NCBI GenBank assembly: GCA_027452215.1 | Contig: DAIDGQ010000012.1 | Location: 1-64,000, forward strand | Direction of reading: 5' to 3' | DNA length: 64,000 nucleotides | Source: Granulicella sp. | GTDB taxonomy: Bacteria > Acidobacteriota > Terriglobia > Terriglobales > Acidobacteriaceae | In this document: piece by piece, positions 19,229-32,422 of the stretch | Layout of the letters: each line of letters begins with the position of its first letter | Position numbering within the stretch: position 1 is the stretch's first letter | Translations under genes and position numbers: made by a program | Notes under the pieces: generated by a model | Seen by the model: only the letters and a program-made list of their open reading frames with translations | The model's database searches: none | Told to the model about the DNA's origin: nothing

Positions 19229-20953
19229 TTAGGGGTTGGATGGTGGGGTGTAGCGGACTGCGTAGAGGGTGCCGGGGGAGGGGGCGAGCCAGCGGGAGTA
19301 GTGGATGGGGGCGAAGGGGGCTGGGCCGTAGCAGGCGTTGGGGTCGAAGGATGCTCCGAATAGGGGGTGGATGTGGGGGGTGAGGTCGAAGTGGTCCATG
19401 GGGCAGGTGGTGGAGGGGAGCGGGGGAACGGGGAGGTAGGCGTGGGCGGGGTTGTCGATGAGGATGTTGTTGATGTGATTGGAGTGCTGGAGTTCGACGG
19501 TCATGTTGTACTCCCAGCCGTTGTCGACGGAGGTGTAGGGGATACCGGCGGAGTGGATTTCGGCGGCGAGAGCGACGCGGGCGCGGTAGAGGGCGAAGAG
19601 ATTGTGGGTGATAGCGGTGCCGTAGGTCGCCATGAGGGCGATGAGGGCGAGGGTGGCGATGGGGAGCCTTGGGTGGATGGTCAGCTGGTAGTAGCGGACG
19701 AGGTAGAGGATGGCGACGAAGACCAGCGCGAGCAGATAGCGGTCGTTGATGACGAACATGGCGGAGTGCGCGAAGATGAGGAACGCGGAGGCGAAGGTGA
19801 AGGGCAGCAGGAGGGTGTTGATCTGCAGCCAGGGGATGGTGGCGACGGCTTCGGGCGCGGCGGGCGGTTGGCTGCGGGGGCGAAGGAGGGAAGCGAGCAG
19901 GCCGAGGAGACCTCCGATGGAGACGAGGGTGAGTAGGACGCGAGCGATGGGGGGAAGGAAGATGGGAGGAGTACCTTTGAGCTCGGTGACCTCGTAGATG
20001 CCGTGGATGCCGAGCCAATCGCCGAGGGTTGGCTCGAGGAGGAAGTCGGGATGGGAGTGCCTCCAGTGGATGGCGAGGAGGAGATAGACGAGGGAGATGG
20101 CGGCGAGGGCAACGAGGATGCGGGGCCGACTGCGGCGAATCTGGGGAAGGAAGAGGGCGATGATGGGCAGCAGGAGAAAGGGGATATCGAGTAGGGTGTG
20201 GAAGACCTGCGCGAGAGTGTGGGCGATGGGAAGGGTGTTGGGGATGAGTTGGTCGGGGACGGAGTAGGGCTGGTGCTTGAACCATTGCAGGCAGCCGAAG
20301 ATGAAGAGGACTCCGGCGAGGGTGGCTGCGGCTCCGGAGAAAAGAACGGTGCGGCGGGCGCGCAGGAGCCAAAGGGTGGAGGGGACCATAACCAGGATGC
20401 CGAGCCAGGAGATCTGTCGAGCAGAGCCGAAGATGGCGTTGGCGGCGACGGCGAAGACCAGCCAGGCGATGGTGGCGCGGGAGGTGGAGGCTTGCAGGGC
20501 GCGGAGGCATCCGTAGAGGCAGATTACGATGGCGAAGGTGCCGTGGATGTCGTTCATGAACGTGGCCGAGAGCATGAGGTAGAGCGGGGAGAGAACGAAG
20601 GCGAGGGTGGCGAGGGTCGCGTTGCGCTCGGTGATGCCGGAACGGACGAGAGTTCGCTGCAGGAGGAAGGCAAGGGCCATGGCGACGAGCAGGGTGCTCA
20701 TGCGGACGGCGGTGAAGGAGAAGCCGAAGAGTTTGATGAAGGCTGCTCCTAGGTAGAGCTGCCAGCCCTGGAAGGGCATTGCCCAGCCGTTGTAGACGAT
20801 GTGGCCGGTGGCGAGGAGGTCCTGGGCACTACGGGTGTAGGACCAGTCGTCGCAGATTCCCATGGCGGCGAAGGGTCGGGCGATGAGTTCGCAGACGAGG
20901 ACGGCGAAGGCGCAGAAGAGAGCCGGGATACGATATCGGCGAACGAGTTGCAA
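19229..20953 (-). CDS. GT-C-like polytopic glycosyltransferase, paralog 3
   Basis: TTG start 20953 (LQLVRRYRIPALFCAFAVLVCELIARPFAAMGICDDWSYTRSAQ); same C-terminal signature as paralogs 1, 2 and 4. Confidence 0.7.
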   Translation of the reverse strand: MQLVRRYRIPALFCAFAVLVCELIARPFAAMGICDDWSYTRSAQDLLATGHIVYNGWAMPFQGWQLYLGAAFIKLFGFSFTAVRMSTLLVAMALAFLLQRTLVRSGITERNATLATLAFVLSPLYLMLSATFMNDIHGTFAIVICLYGCLRALQASTSRATIAWLVFAVAANAIFGSARQISWLGILVMVPSTLWLLRARRTVLFSGAAATLAGVLFIFGCLQWFKHQPYSVPDQLIPNTLPIAHTLAQVFHTLLDIPFLLLPIIALFLPQIRRSRPRILVALAAISLVYLLLAIHWRHSHPDFLLEPTLGDWLGIHGIYEVTELKGTPPIFLPPIARVLLTLVSIGGLLGLLASLLRPRSQPPAAPEAVATIPWLQINTLLLPFTFASAFLIFAHSAMFVINDRYLLALVFVAILYLVRYYQLTIHPRLPIATLALIALMATYGTAITHNLFALYRARVALAAEIHSAGIPYTSVDNGWEYNMTVELQHSNHINNILIDNPAHAYLPVPPLPSTTCPMDHFDLTPHIHPLFGASFDPNACYGPAPFAPIHYSRWLAPSPGTLYAVRYTPPSNP

Positions 20954-21058
20954 AAGGCCTCCGGGCAGGATCGTAGGTGGGGGTACGTCGGAGCGTGATG
21001 AGAGACGCTTGCTCACTGCTGCCGATGTGGTTTCAGGATAGCAATGTGAGGGGTTCGA

Positions 21059-22780
21059 CTAGGGTTGGGACGGCGGAGTGTAGTAGATGACATAGATGGT
21101 TCCGGGTTGGGAGGCGAACCAGCGGGAGTAGTGGACGGGAGAGAAGGGGGCGAGGCCGCGGCAGGCATTGGGGTCGAAGGCGATTCCATAGCGGGCGTGG
21201 ATGTGGGGCGTGGTGTCGTAGTAATTGGTCGCGCAGGTTCCGGGGGGAGGCGGCGGGGTGGGCACGTAGGCGTTGGCGGGGAGCACGATTCTGGGATCGT
21301 TGATGAAATCGGCATGTTGGAGTTCGACGACGTAGTTGTACTCCCAGCCGTTGTCGATGGAGGTGTCGGGGATTCCGGCGGCGTGTAGCTCTGCGGCGAT
21401 GGCGACGCGGGCTCGATAGAACGAAAAGAGATTGTGGGTGACAACGACGCCGTAGATCGCAGTGATGGCTACGAGGAGGATCGTCGCACGAGGGAGCTGG
21501 GGATGGATGCGAGCCTGGTAGTAGCGGATGAGGCAGATGAGAGCGACGATCAACAGCTCGAGGGAATAGCGGTCGACAAGGCCAGCGGTGGCTGCCCGGG
21601 GAATGAGAAGGGTCGTGTATGCAAGGGTGAATGGCCCGAGCAGGATGGCGAGTTCTGACCAGGAGATGCAGGGCGAAGAGGTTGGGGCAGGCAGTGGGCT
21701 ACGGGCTTGAAAGAACGAGGCGATGAGGCCGAGGATTCCTCCGACGGAGACGATGGTGAGAAGGATTTGAACGCTGGTGTGGAGGAAGACGGGAGGAGCT
21801 CCGTTGAGGGCGAGGCTCTCGAGGGCTCCATGGGCGGTGACCCAATTGACCTGGGTTGGCTCGAGGAGGAAGTCAGGGTGGGAGTGTCTCCAATGAATTG
21901 CGAGTAGAAGATAGCCAAGCGAAGTGGCGGACAGTGCGGTGAGGATACGAGGACGGCTCTTGTAGATCTGAGGCAGGAAGAGCGCCATGATGGGGAAGAG
22001 GAGGAAGGCCGCATCGAGGAAAGAATGGATGAGCTCCCCGACGGAATGGCCTACTGAAAACGATTTGACGAAGAGGGACTCATGGACGTTGTAGAGCTGG
22101 TGATTGAACCAATGGATGCAGGCGAGGACGAAGAGGGCTCCTGCAAGATTGGCTGCGGCGCCGGCGAAGAATACTCGGCGCTGCGCCCGAACTAGCCACA
22201 GGGTGGAGGGAACGATGACGAGAAGGCCGAGCCATCCAATTTGGCGGGAGGTACCGCAGAGGGCGTTGGCTGCGACGGCGAAGCAGAGCCACGCGGTGGC
22301 GGAGCGAGAGGTGGAGGCCTGCAGGGCGCGGAGGCAGGAGTATAGGCAGATCACGATGGCGAAGAGGCCGGTGATGTCCGTCATAAAGCTGACGGAGAGC
22401 AGGAGGTAGAGGGGCGAGAGAACCAAGGCGAGCGTGGCGAGGGTGGCATTGCGCTCGTTGATGCCGGTGCGTGCGAGGATTCGCTGCAGGAGGAAGGCGA
22501 GCGCCATGGCAACGAGCAGGGTGCTCATGCGAACGGTGGTGAACGAGAAGCCGAAGAGCTTGATGAAGGCGGCGGCGAGGTAGAGCTGCCAGCCGAGGAT
22601 GGGCGTCGTCGGTCCGTTGTAGATGATGTGGCCGGTGGTGGCGAGCTTTTGCGCGATGAGGATGTAGGGGCCGTCGTCGCAGACTCCCATGGTGGTGAAG
22701 GGGTGGGCGATGAGTTCGCAGACGAGGACGGCGAAGGCGCAGACGAGAGCCGGGATGCGATATCGGCGAGCGAGTTGCAA
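21059..22780 (-). CDS. GT-C-like polytopic glycosyltransferase, paralog 4
   Basis: TTG start (MQLARRYRIPALVCAFAVLVCELIAHPFTTMGVCDDGPYILIAQ); same C-terminal signature (AFDPNACRGLAPFSPVHYSRW). Confidence 0.7.
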   Translation of the reverse strand: MQLARRYRIPALVCAFAVLVCELIAHPFTTMGVCDDGPYILIAQKLATTGHIIYNGPTTPILGWQLYLAAAFIKLFGFSFTTVRMSTLLVAMALAFLLQRILARTGINERNATLATLALVLSPLYLLLSVSFMTDITGLFAIVICLYSCLRALQASTSRSATAWLCFAVAANALCGTSRQIGWLGLLVIVPSTLWLVRAQRRVFFAGAAANLAGALFVLACIHWFNHQLYNVHESLFVKSFSVGHSVGELIHSFLDAAFLLFPIMALFLPQIYKSRPRILTALSATSLGYLLLAIHWRHSHPDFLLEPTQVNWVTAHGALESLALNGAPPVFLHTSVQILLTIVSVGGILGLIASFFQARSPLPAPTSSPCISWSELAILLGPFTLAYTTLLIPRAATAGLVDRYSLELLIVALICLIRYYQARIHPQLPRATILLVAITAIYGVVVTHNLFSFYRARVAIAAELHAAGIPDTSIDNGWEYNYVVELQHADFINDPRIVLPANAYVPTPPPPPGTCATNYYDTTPHIHARYGIAFDPNACRGLAPFSPVHYSRWFASQPGTIYVIYYTPPSQP

Positions 22781-22842
22781 AGAGGACTCCAGACAAGAAT
22801 ATGACTGCGGGGCGAGCCGTGCATGGTGACGGTCAGTCCGGC

Positions 22843-24141
22843 TTAATGCGCTGCCGGGGTGGAGCGTGCGAGCTGCAACTTTCTGAACGTAAAGAAGATC
22901 AATACGCAGCCCGTGAGAGGCGCGAGGAGCGCAGTAGAGGAGAGCAGGGCACCGTGGGTATGTCTAAGAAAAATCGTATCAAGGAAAAAGCTGAACTCAA
23001 GGGTGCAGAGGACGAGCAAGGCTAGTTCGAAGAGTGAGGCTCCTTGCTCGAAGGCATCTTTCCAGAGGAAGAGAGCTGCAAGGAAGACGACTCCGTACGC
23101 GCTGCGCCATGCGATCGGGGAGCAGTAAAGAGAGAGCAGAGCTACCAGAGAGAGGATGGTTGCTCGCTGCATGAGGGAGCGGATATTTCGCAGCTTGTAA
23201 AGGTAGAAAAGTCCGGCGAGCAGAACGGTTGTTGTGATGAGTTTTGTCGTGAGGACAACAGCCTTGGGGACGGGTATATTCGGCGTCCGAAAGTCTCCAC
23301 CGGTGAGGCCGAGGTAGAGCTGCGGAATCGCTGAGGAGAGCGACAGGTTATCGATGTGGGGGTAGCCGGCGGACATGGGCGGCATTACGTGCAGGGCGTA
23401 ATCGAGCAGCGAGTATGGACCGTTGACGAGGCACAAGATGAGGCATAGAGCGACGAGCGAGAGAGCAAACCAGCGGAGCCACTTCCACTCTCGCCACAAC
23501 AGGAAGGGCAGGACGACGAGCAGTGGGGTGAGCTTGATGGCGGTCGCAAGAGCGAAGGCAGCAGCTGATGTTCGCTTGAATCCCTTGACGTAAAAGACGA
23601 TTCCCGCAGTCCAGAGAAGCAGCAACACGATTGAGATCTGGCCCTGTTCCAGTGCGAGAATGTTCGCGCGAAAGCAGAACGCTCCTATGAATAAGCCGAG
23701 ACATGCGATACGGAATGGGCTGTCATACAGCATCCAGGTGACGAGCATGGCAGTGAGAGCGATGCAGAGGAGGTTGATGATTAGCCACGCGTCGCCGGCA
23801 TGTTGCAGCGAGAGAAAGGTGAGGGGAACGAGGGCATCGGCCAACGTGGGAGGGTAGACGTAGAGGCGCACTTCCGGGATGCCCAGGCTGGAGGCAGTGC
23901 GCTGAAAAAGGCTGTCTGCGGGGGCGAATCGTATCTGAGGATTTTGGCCGGTGTCCGCCGCGTTGTAGATCTGAGCGCCCTTGTGTTCACGCACCAATTG
24001 GGCGGCGGTGAGATAGACCCTGAAATCAACGTGCTCGGTATCATGCCAGTGAAGGAACTCACTTGCAGAAAGTACGAGCAGGATCATGAGGGTAATCGCG
24101 GCAGAGATTCGGACCAGGCTGGTCATGAGAGTGCGCTGCAT
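22843..24141 (-). CDS. GT87 / DUF2029-type membrane glycosyltransferase
   Basis: 432 aa polytopic. DFRVYLTAAQLVREHKGAQIYNAADTGQ, LYVYPPTLADALVPLTFLS, FALATAIKLTPLLVVLPFLLWREWKWL. Confidence 0.7.
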   Translation of the reverse strand: MQRTLMTSLVRISAAITLMILLVLSASEFLHWHDTEHVDFRVYLTAAQLVREHKGAQIYNAADTGQNPQIRFAPADSLFQRTASSLGIPEVRLYVYPPTLADALVPLTFLSLQHAGDAWLIINLLCIALTAMLVTWMLYDSPFRIACLGLFIGAFCFRANILALEQGQISIVLLLLWTAGIVFYVKGFKRTSAAAFALATAIKLTPLLVVLPFLLWREWKWLRWFALSLVALCLILCLVNGPYSLLDYALHVMPPMSAGYPHIDNLSLSSAIPQLYLGLTGGDFRTPNIPVPKAVVLTTKLITTTVLLAGLFYLYKLRNIRSLMQRATILSLVALLSLYCSPIAWRSAYGVVFLAALFLWKDAFEQGASLFELALLVLCTLEFSFFLDTIFLRHTHGALLSSTALLAPLTGCVLIFFTFRKLQLARSTPAAH

Positions 24142-24341
24142 AGGGTGTGCCTATTATCGCGTATCACGGTGCAGGGATGGTTACGAGTTGAGATTGTGGA
24201 GCAACGTTATCGTAAGTGGATGGGAGATCGCGAAGCGAAGCAGAAGTGCTGCGCGGTGTCGGTGGAGTCGAAGAACAGTGTCTCAGAAGCGGGCCGTGCG
24301 CGATACAATCCGAGGGATTCAGTAAGAAAAAGGATTGCACA

Positions 24342-25730
24342 TTGGACAGGACAACTGCATTCGGGCGTCAGCGCCTCTACGGCCTCTGCGTGGTTCTGCT
24401 CGGGTGCCTGTTTTTTGGGGTGCGCGGGTACCATGATCAGACCCTGACGTTGCAGGCGTTCGACTTCAAGCCCGTGTATAGCAGCACGCTGTGTCTGCGG
24501 GATGGATGTGATCCTTACGATTCGATCCAGATAGAGCATGAGTATCTGCAGCATGGGGGAGATCGTTCGGACCTGCGGCCGTTTCGTCCCTACAACGCAA
24601 ACTATCCTCCGTCTGCATTGTTTTTCGTGCTGCCTCTGACGTTGCTTCCGTTTGGCCCGGCTCACGTTGTGTGGTTGGCGATCGGGATTTTGCTTTTCTG
24701 CTGCGCGGCGTTTTGTGTTGCTGATCTATGCGTTGGTCCGCGTGCATTGATGGTCCATGGAGTGCTTGCGTTGTTCGTGATGACGAGCACGATGCTGATC
24801 ATGCTGGGCCAGCCAGCGATCATGTCGATCAGCCTGGTGGTGATCGGTGCTTGGTGTTTTCTTCGGGGACGATTGGCGTGGCTTGGGGTCCTGGCATTTG
24901 CGGTAAGCCTTACGTTCAAGCCGCATGTAGGCGCGCTGATCTGGGTATTCTTCCTGCTGGCTTCGCGCAGTGGACGCTCGCTTGAGGGTTCGGCTGCGGG
25001 GAGTTCGGTAGAGCCAGCGACGATGTTTCGGCGGAGGGCGCTGCAGACGCTGGTGGTGACGCTGGTGTTGATGACTCCGGGGATTTGGCTCGCATTTCAT
25101 CATCCGGCTTCGGCGCACTGGCCGCAGGAGCTTCGCACGAATCTTGTTCAGATCGCGGCTCATGGTAACGCGAGCGATCCGGGACCGAGCAACGACGAGG
25201 CGCAGAGCGTCACCGATCTGCAGGCCGTCTTCAGCTTGATGCACGATACTCCGAGCTTCTTCAATCGAGCGGCCTACGCGGTGTTCATTCCACTGTTTCT
25301 GGCCTGGCTAACCCTGGTGATACGACCGTTGAAGCATCCGGAGCGCCGCTTGTTTGGCGAGGAAGGGATGACAGCGCTGGCTGCCCGGAATCTGCTGGCG
25401 CTCGCGACCGCTGCAGCCCTAAGCTTTCTTCCGATTTATCACCGGCAGTATGACACGCGGCTGCTGCTATTTATGTTTCCGGCGGTCGCACTGCTGGCGT
25501 CGACCAGGGGGTGGCGGGGAGATGCGGCGCTGGTGCTCAGTGCTGTGGCGACGGTTGCAATGTCGCACCAGTTTGTCCATTTGGGGCCGTGGAGTGGGCA
25601 TCATGTTGCCCACTGGCCACCTTTGGTATGGCTCGTATTGTTTCGTCCGATCCCGTTGACGCTGCTGCTGCTTGCCTGCTTCTTTTTGTACTGCATGGCG
25701 TGGCTGGCGATCGAAGAACAGAAGGCCTAG
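24342..25730 (+). CDS. GT87 / DUF2029-type membrane glycosyltransferase
   Basis: DFKPVYSSTLCLRDGCDPYDSIQIEHEY, PYNANYPPSALFFVLPLTLLPFG, VSLTFKPHVGALIWVFFLL. TTG 24342 with AAAGGA upstream preferred over track start 24216. Confidence 0.7.
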   Translation: MDRTTAFGRQRLYGLCVVLLGCLFFGVRGYHDQTLTLQAFDFKPVYSSTLCLRDGCDPYDSIQIEHEYLQHGGDRSDLRPFRPYNANYPPSALFFVLPLTLLPFGPAHVVWLAIGILLFCCAAFCVADLCVGPRALMVHGVLALFVMTSTMLIMLGQPAIMSISLVVIGAWCFLRGRLAWLGVLAFAVSLTFKPHVGALIWVFFLLASRSGRSLEGSAAGSSVEPATMFRRRALQTLVVTLVLMTPGIWLAFHHPASAHWPQELRTNLVQIAAHGNASDPGPSNDEAQSVTDLQAVFSLMHDTPSFFNRAAYAVFIPLFLAWLTLVIRPLKHPERRLFGEEGMTALAARNLLALATAAALSFLPIYHRQYDTRLLLFMFPAVALLASTRGWRGDAALVLSAVATVAMSHQFVHLGPWSGHHVAHWPPLVWLVLFRPIPLTLLLLACFFLYCMAWLAIEEQKA

Positions 25731-25745
25731 ACGCAGGCTGGAGGG

Positions 25746-26459
25746 CTAGCTGGACTTGGTGGGTTTGGGGGCGGCGAGGTCGCAGGCGCGCCAGAGATAC
25801 CAACTGGCGACGGAGCGCCAGGGCTCCCACTTCTTTGCGCGACGCTCCATGTCGGCGGGCTTAGCGAGTAGGTCTGGTGTGACCTTGACTCCCGGCTTGA
25901 GGCCCTGGAAGGTAAGGGCGAAACCTTTACGAACGCCGTAGTCGCTAGAGGGGAATACGTTGACGCGGCCGAGACGGAAGATGAGCATCATCTCGACGGT
26001 CCATTTGCCGATGCCGCGGACCTGAGTGAGGTGCTCGATGATGGCCTCGTCGTCCATGCGACGAATCTTTGCGAGGGTTGGGACGGTGCCGTCGAGGGTT
26101 TTCGCGGCGAGGTCGCGAAGGGCGAGCGTCTTGTTGTGGGAGAGGCCGGCGGCGCGAAGCTGAGGGGTGGGGCAATCGAGCAGATGCTGCGGCGAGGGAT
26201 GGACTCCGAGGCCGCAGATGTCCTCGAAGCTGGCGATCATGCGGGCATGGATGGTCGCGGCTGCTTTGCCGTTCAGTTGTTGGTACACGATGGATTCGGC
26301 GAGGGCTTCGAAGGGGGATTGGCTGGAGGCAAGGCGCAGTGCGAAGGGACCGGCTCGCTCGATCAGCCTTGCGAGTTTCGGGTCGGCGGCGGAGAGAGCA
26401 GCGACGGCCTCGGCGGGATCGTAGGGGAGTCTGCGGCTGTTGCGTGCGGGGTGCGGCAT
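25746..26459 (-). CDS. DNA-3-methyladenine glycosylase II (AlkA-like, HhH-GPD)
   Basis: ESIVYQQLNGKAAATIHARM, LTQVRGIGKWTVEMMLIFRLGRVNVFPSSDYGVRKGF, WEPWRSVASWYLWR. Confidence 0.92.
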   Translation of the reverse strand: MPHPARNSRRLPYDPAEAVAALSAADPKLARLIERAGPFALRLASSQSPFEALAESIVYQQLNGKAAATIHARMIASFEDICGLGVHPSPQHLLDCPTPQLRAAGLSHNKTLALRDLAAKTLDGTVPTLAKIRRMDDEAIIEHLTQVRGIGKWTVEMMLIFRLGRVNVFPSSDYGVRKGFALTFQGLKPGVKVTPDLLAKPADMERRAKKWEPWRSVASWYLWRACDLAAPKPTKSS

Positions 26460-26575
26460 GCAGAAATGATACGGTCTTTGAGGGCGGACGCCACGTTATT
26501 TGGACGTTGGCGAGATGACTGACGGTGAGTTTGGGGCGCGGGTGGAGCGGAGGGTTGCGGCTAAGCAGGCGAACA

Positions 26576-26624
26576 AATTAGCGTCTGAATTCGGACTTAT
26601 GTGGACGTAATTCGCCTCCGAATT
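26576..26624. promoter_or_regulatory. Paired 16-bp AATTnGCnTCnGAATT sites, 33 bp apart
   Basis: AATTAGCGTCTGAATT (26576..26591) and AATTCGCCTCCGAATT (26609..26624). The second is a perfect 6-bp-arm palindrome. Lies between divergent alkA-like and actA genes. Confidence 0.5.
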
Positions 26625-26923
26625 TTGATAGATTGCAGTAATTCCTGCGTTGAAATTGAAGGCAGACCCAATTTCTGACCGATAAGCGACCGGGAATCCG
26701 AGTATCGATGCCGAAGCAGTGACCGCTGTCACATGATTTGTAATTCAACTGCTATACTCAATTTCGCAAAAGGTCGTTCAAAAACGTTAGATGGTTCCCG
26801 TAAATATTTGGTTGTGGACGCGGTGTCTGGGGCAAAGCAACACGCTGCAGTCCTAAGCCGGCAAAGTCAGAAGTATTCAACCTCCACAGTGGTTTTTGAC
26901 GCAGAGGAAGCAGGAAAGCATTC

Positions 26924-27798
26924 ATGGCGCAAGTATTTGACCGCAGTTCGAACGCCCTGGCTCGCGCGAGCCTCGTGCTGACGGGCTTGATCGTCATCGC
27001 GCTGGGCGTAGCGTTGAACTCATTGCAAAGGTCACCATGGGTGACCAGGCAGGGGCAGCGTCCGGACCAGCCCGTACCGTTCAGCCACAAGCATCACGTT
27101 GAGGGGCTTGGGCTCCAATGCCAGTACTGTCACACGTCCGTGGAGAAGAGTTCGTATGCGGGCATTCCTCCGACTAAGACGTGCATGAACTGCCATTCGC
27201 AGATATGGACAAACGCGCAGCTTCTGGAGCCGGTACGGCAGAGCTGGGCAACTGGTTCCTCGCTGCAGTGGATCAAGGTTCATGACCTTCCGGACTATGT
27301 GTATTTCAATCATGAGATTCATGTGAACAAGGGCATTGGCTGCTCGAGCTGCCATGGGCGAGTGGACCAGATGCCCCTGATGTATGCCGAGAACACGTTG
27401 CAGATGGAGTGGTGCCTGAACTGCCATCGCAATCCTGGAGTGAATCTGCGGCCGACCTCCGAGATTTACAACATGGCGTGGACCGGGCCTTCGACCGACA
27501 AGCCGGTGTGGTGTTCGGCAACGGGCAAGTCCGGGCCGACTGCCCAGCAGGTCTCGTGCGTGACGAAGGATCCTTCGAACTCGAATCCGGAGCTGGCGCA
27601 GTTGGATAAGCCGGCAGGGCTGGCGAAGGAACCGGCGGGAGCAAGTCTGCAGGCGCAGGCGGGCTCGGCGGGTCCGATGATTGCAATGCCGGCGAGCTAT
27701 CAGAAGTTCACCAGCCAGGACGATCTGGGTCGGTACCTGACGCAGCAATACCACATCCGCACAGCAAATGAGCTGGCCAGCTGTGAGGTGTGCCACCG

Positions 27799-27802
<4 letters not shown>
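26924..27802 (+). CDS. actA: Alternative complex III pentaheme cytochrome c subunit ActA
   Basis: Five CxxCH motifs (CQYCH, CMNCH, CSSCH, CLNCH, CEVCH), N-terminal anchor, first gene of an ACIII-type operon. Confidence 0.92.
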
Positions 27803-30981
<3,179 letters not shown>

Positions 30982-30982
30982 G

Positions 30983-32422
30983 ATGGCAACCCAAGGACCC
31001 ATACCGGAGATCGTCGATCCGATGATTGATCCTCGCACCGGCGAGTACGCGGTCATCGCGCCGGGGCACACCTTTAAGAGCGTGACGCAAAAGATTGCGG
31101 GCATCGTTCTGACGGCCAACACGCCGTGGGCGTGGGTAGGCGGCCTTTTTCTGGCGGCTACGATTGCGACAGGCGTCGTAATCGCCGTGACCTGGCTAGT
31201 GCTGAAGGGCACTGGTATCTGGGGCGTCACGATTCCCGGAGCCTGGGGCTTTGCGATCATCAACTTCGTGTGGTGGATCGGTATCGGCCATGCCGGAACG
31301 TTGATCTCTGCGATCCTGCTGCTGTTCAAGCAAACCTGGCGCAACTCGATCAACCGGTTTGCAGAGGCAATGACGATCTTCGCCGTGGTGTGCGCTGGCA
31401 TGTTCCCGCTGCTGCACATCGGACGTCCGTGGCTGGGTTATTGGCTGCTACCGTATCCGAACACCATGAACGTCTGGCCGCAGTTTCGCAGCCCGCTGGC
31501 GTGGGACGTTTTTGCGGTGTCGACGTACGCGACGATCTCGGTGGTGTTCTGGTACATCGGCATGATCCCGGATTTCGGCACATTGCGCGATCGTGCGAAG
31601 CTGCCGCTGGCCAAGTATGTGTACGGCATTCTCTCGCTGGGCTGGAGAGGATCGACTCGTCACTGGATTCGGTATGAGTCGGCTTCGCTGTTGCTCGCTG
31701 GTCTTTCAACGCCACTAGTGCTTTCGGTGCACACGACGATCAGCTTCGACTTCGCTGTGGCCGCGATGGCTGGCTGGCACACGACGATCTTCCCGCCGTA
31801 CTTCGTCGCGGGCGCTGTGTACTCAGGCTTTGCGATGGTGCTGACACTGGCGATTCCAATCCGCAAGTTCTACCACCTGGAAGACCTAGTGACGTTGCGG
31901 CATCTGGACAATATGGCGAAGGTCATGTTGGCGACGGGCTCAATTGTGGCGTACGGATACGGCATGGAAGTCTTCATGAGCTGGTACTCTGCAAGCCACT
32001 GGGAGTTCTTCATGATGTGGAATCGTATGTTCGGACCGATGGGCTGGGCATACTGGATTCTGATCCTGACCAACATCGCCATTCCTCTAACGACGCTGTG
32101 GAGCCGTAAGCTGCGAGTGAATGTCGGCTACCTGTTCTTCCTGTCGTTCGTCGTGAATATCGGCATGTGGTTCGAGCGCTTCGTGATCGTTGTGACCACG
32201 CTGTACCGCGATTACCTGCCGTCAAGCTGGGGAACGTACCGCGCGACGAAGTGGGACTATATGTTGTTCATCGGAACATGGGGATTGTTTACCTGCTTGT
32301 TCCTGCTGTTTGCACGGCTGGCACCCATGATTCCCATGTCGGAGATACGTATGATGTTGCCGCAGACCAAGGTGCGACCGGGCGGAGCTGATGCTGAAGT
32401 TGTTGTCCAGGAGGCGCTCTAA
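30983..32422 (+). CDS. actC: Alternative complex III subunit ActC (NrfD-like membrane protein)
   Basis: Polytopic NrfD/PsrC-like. Position between actB and DUF3341-like gene. Start ATG ~30983. Confidence 0.92.
   Translation: MATQGPIPEIVDPMIDPRTGEYAVIAPGHTFKSVTQKIAGIVLTANTPWAWVGGLFLAATIATGVVIAVTWLVLKGTGIWGVTIPGAWGFAIINFVWWIGIGHAGTLISAILLLFKQTWRNSINRFAEAMTIFAVVCAGMFPLLHIGRPWLGYWLLPYPNTMNVWPQFRSPLAWDVFAVSTYATISVVFWYIGMIPDFGTLRDRAKLPLAKYVYGILSLGWRGSTRHWIRYESASLLLAGLSTPLVLSVHTTISFDFAVAAMAGWHTTIFPPYFVAGAVYSGFAMVLTLAIPIRKFYHLEDLVTLRHLDNMAKVMLATGSIVAYGYGMEVFMSWYSASHWEFFMMWNRMFGPMGWAYWILILTNIAIPLTTLWSRKLRVNVGYLFFLSFVVNIGMWFERFVIVVTTLYRDYLPSSWGTYRATKWDYMLFIGTWGLFTCLFLLFARLAPMIPMSEIRMMLPQTKVRPGGADAEVVVQEAL

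Noticed and set aside
12924-22780. Tandem paralogs as a CRISPR, transposon or prophage signature
   Set aside because: No short spaced repeats, transposase, integrase or terminal inverted repeats found; units are full-length coding genes.
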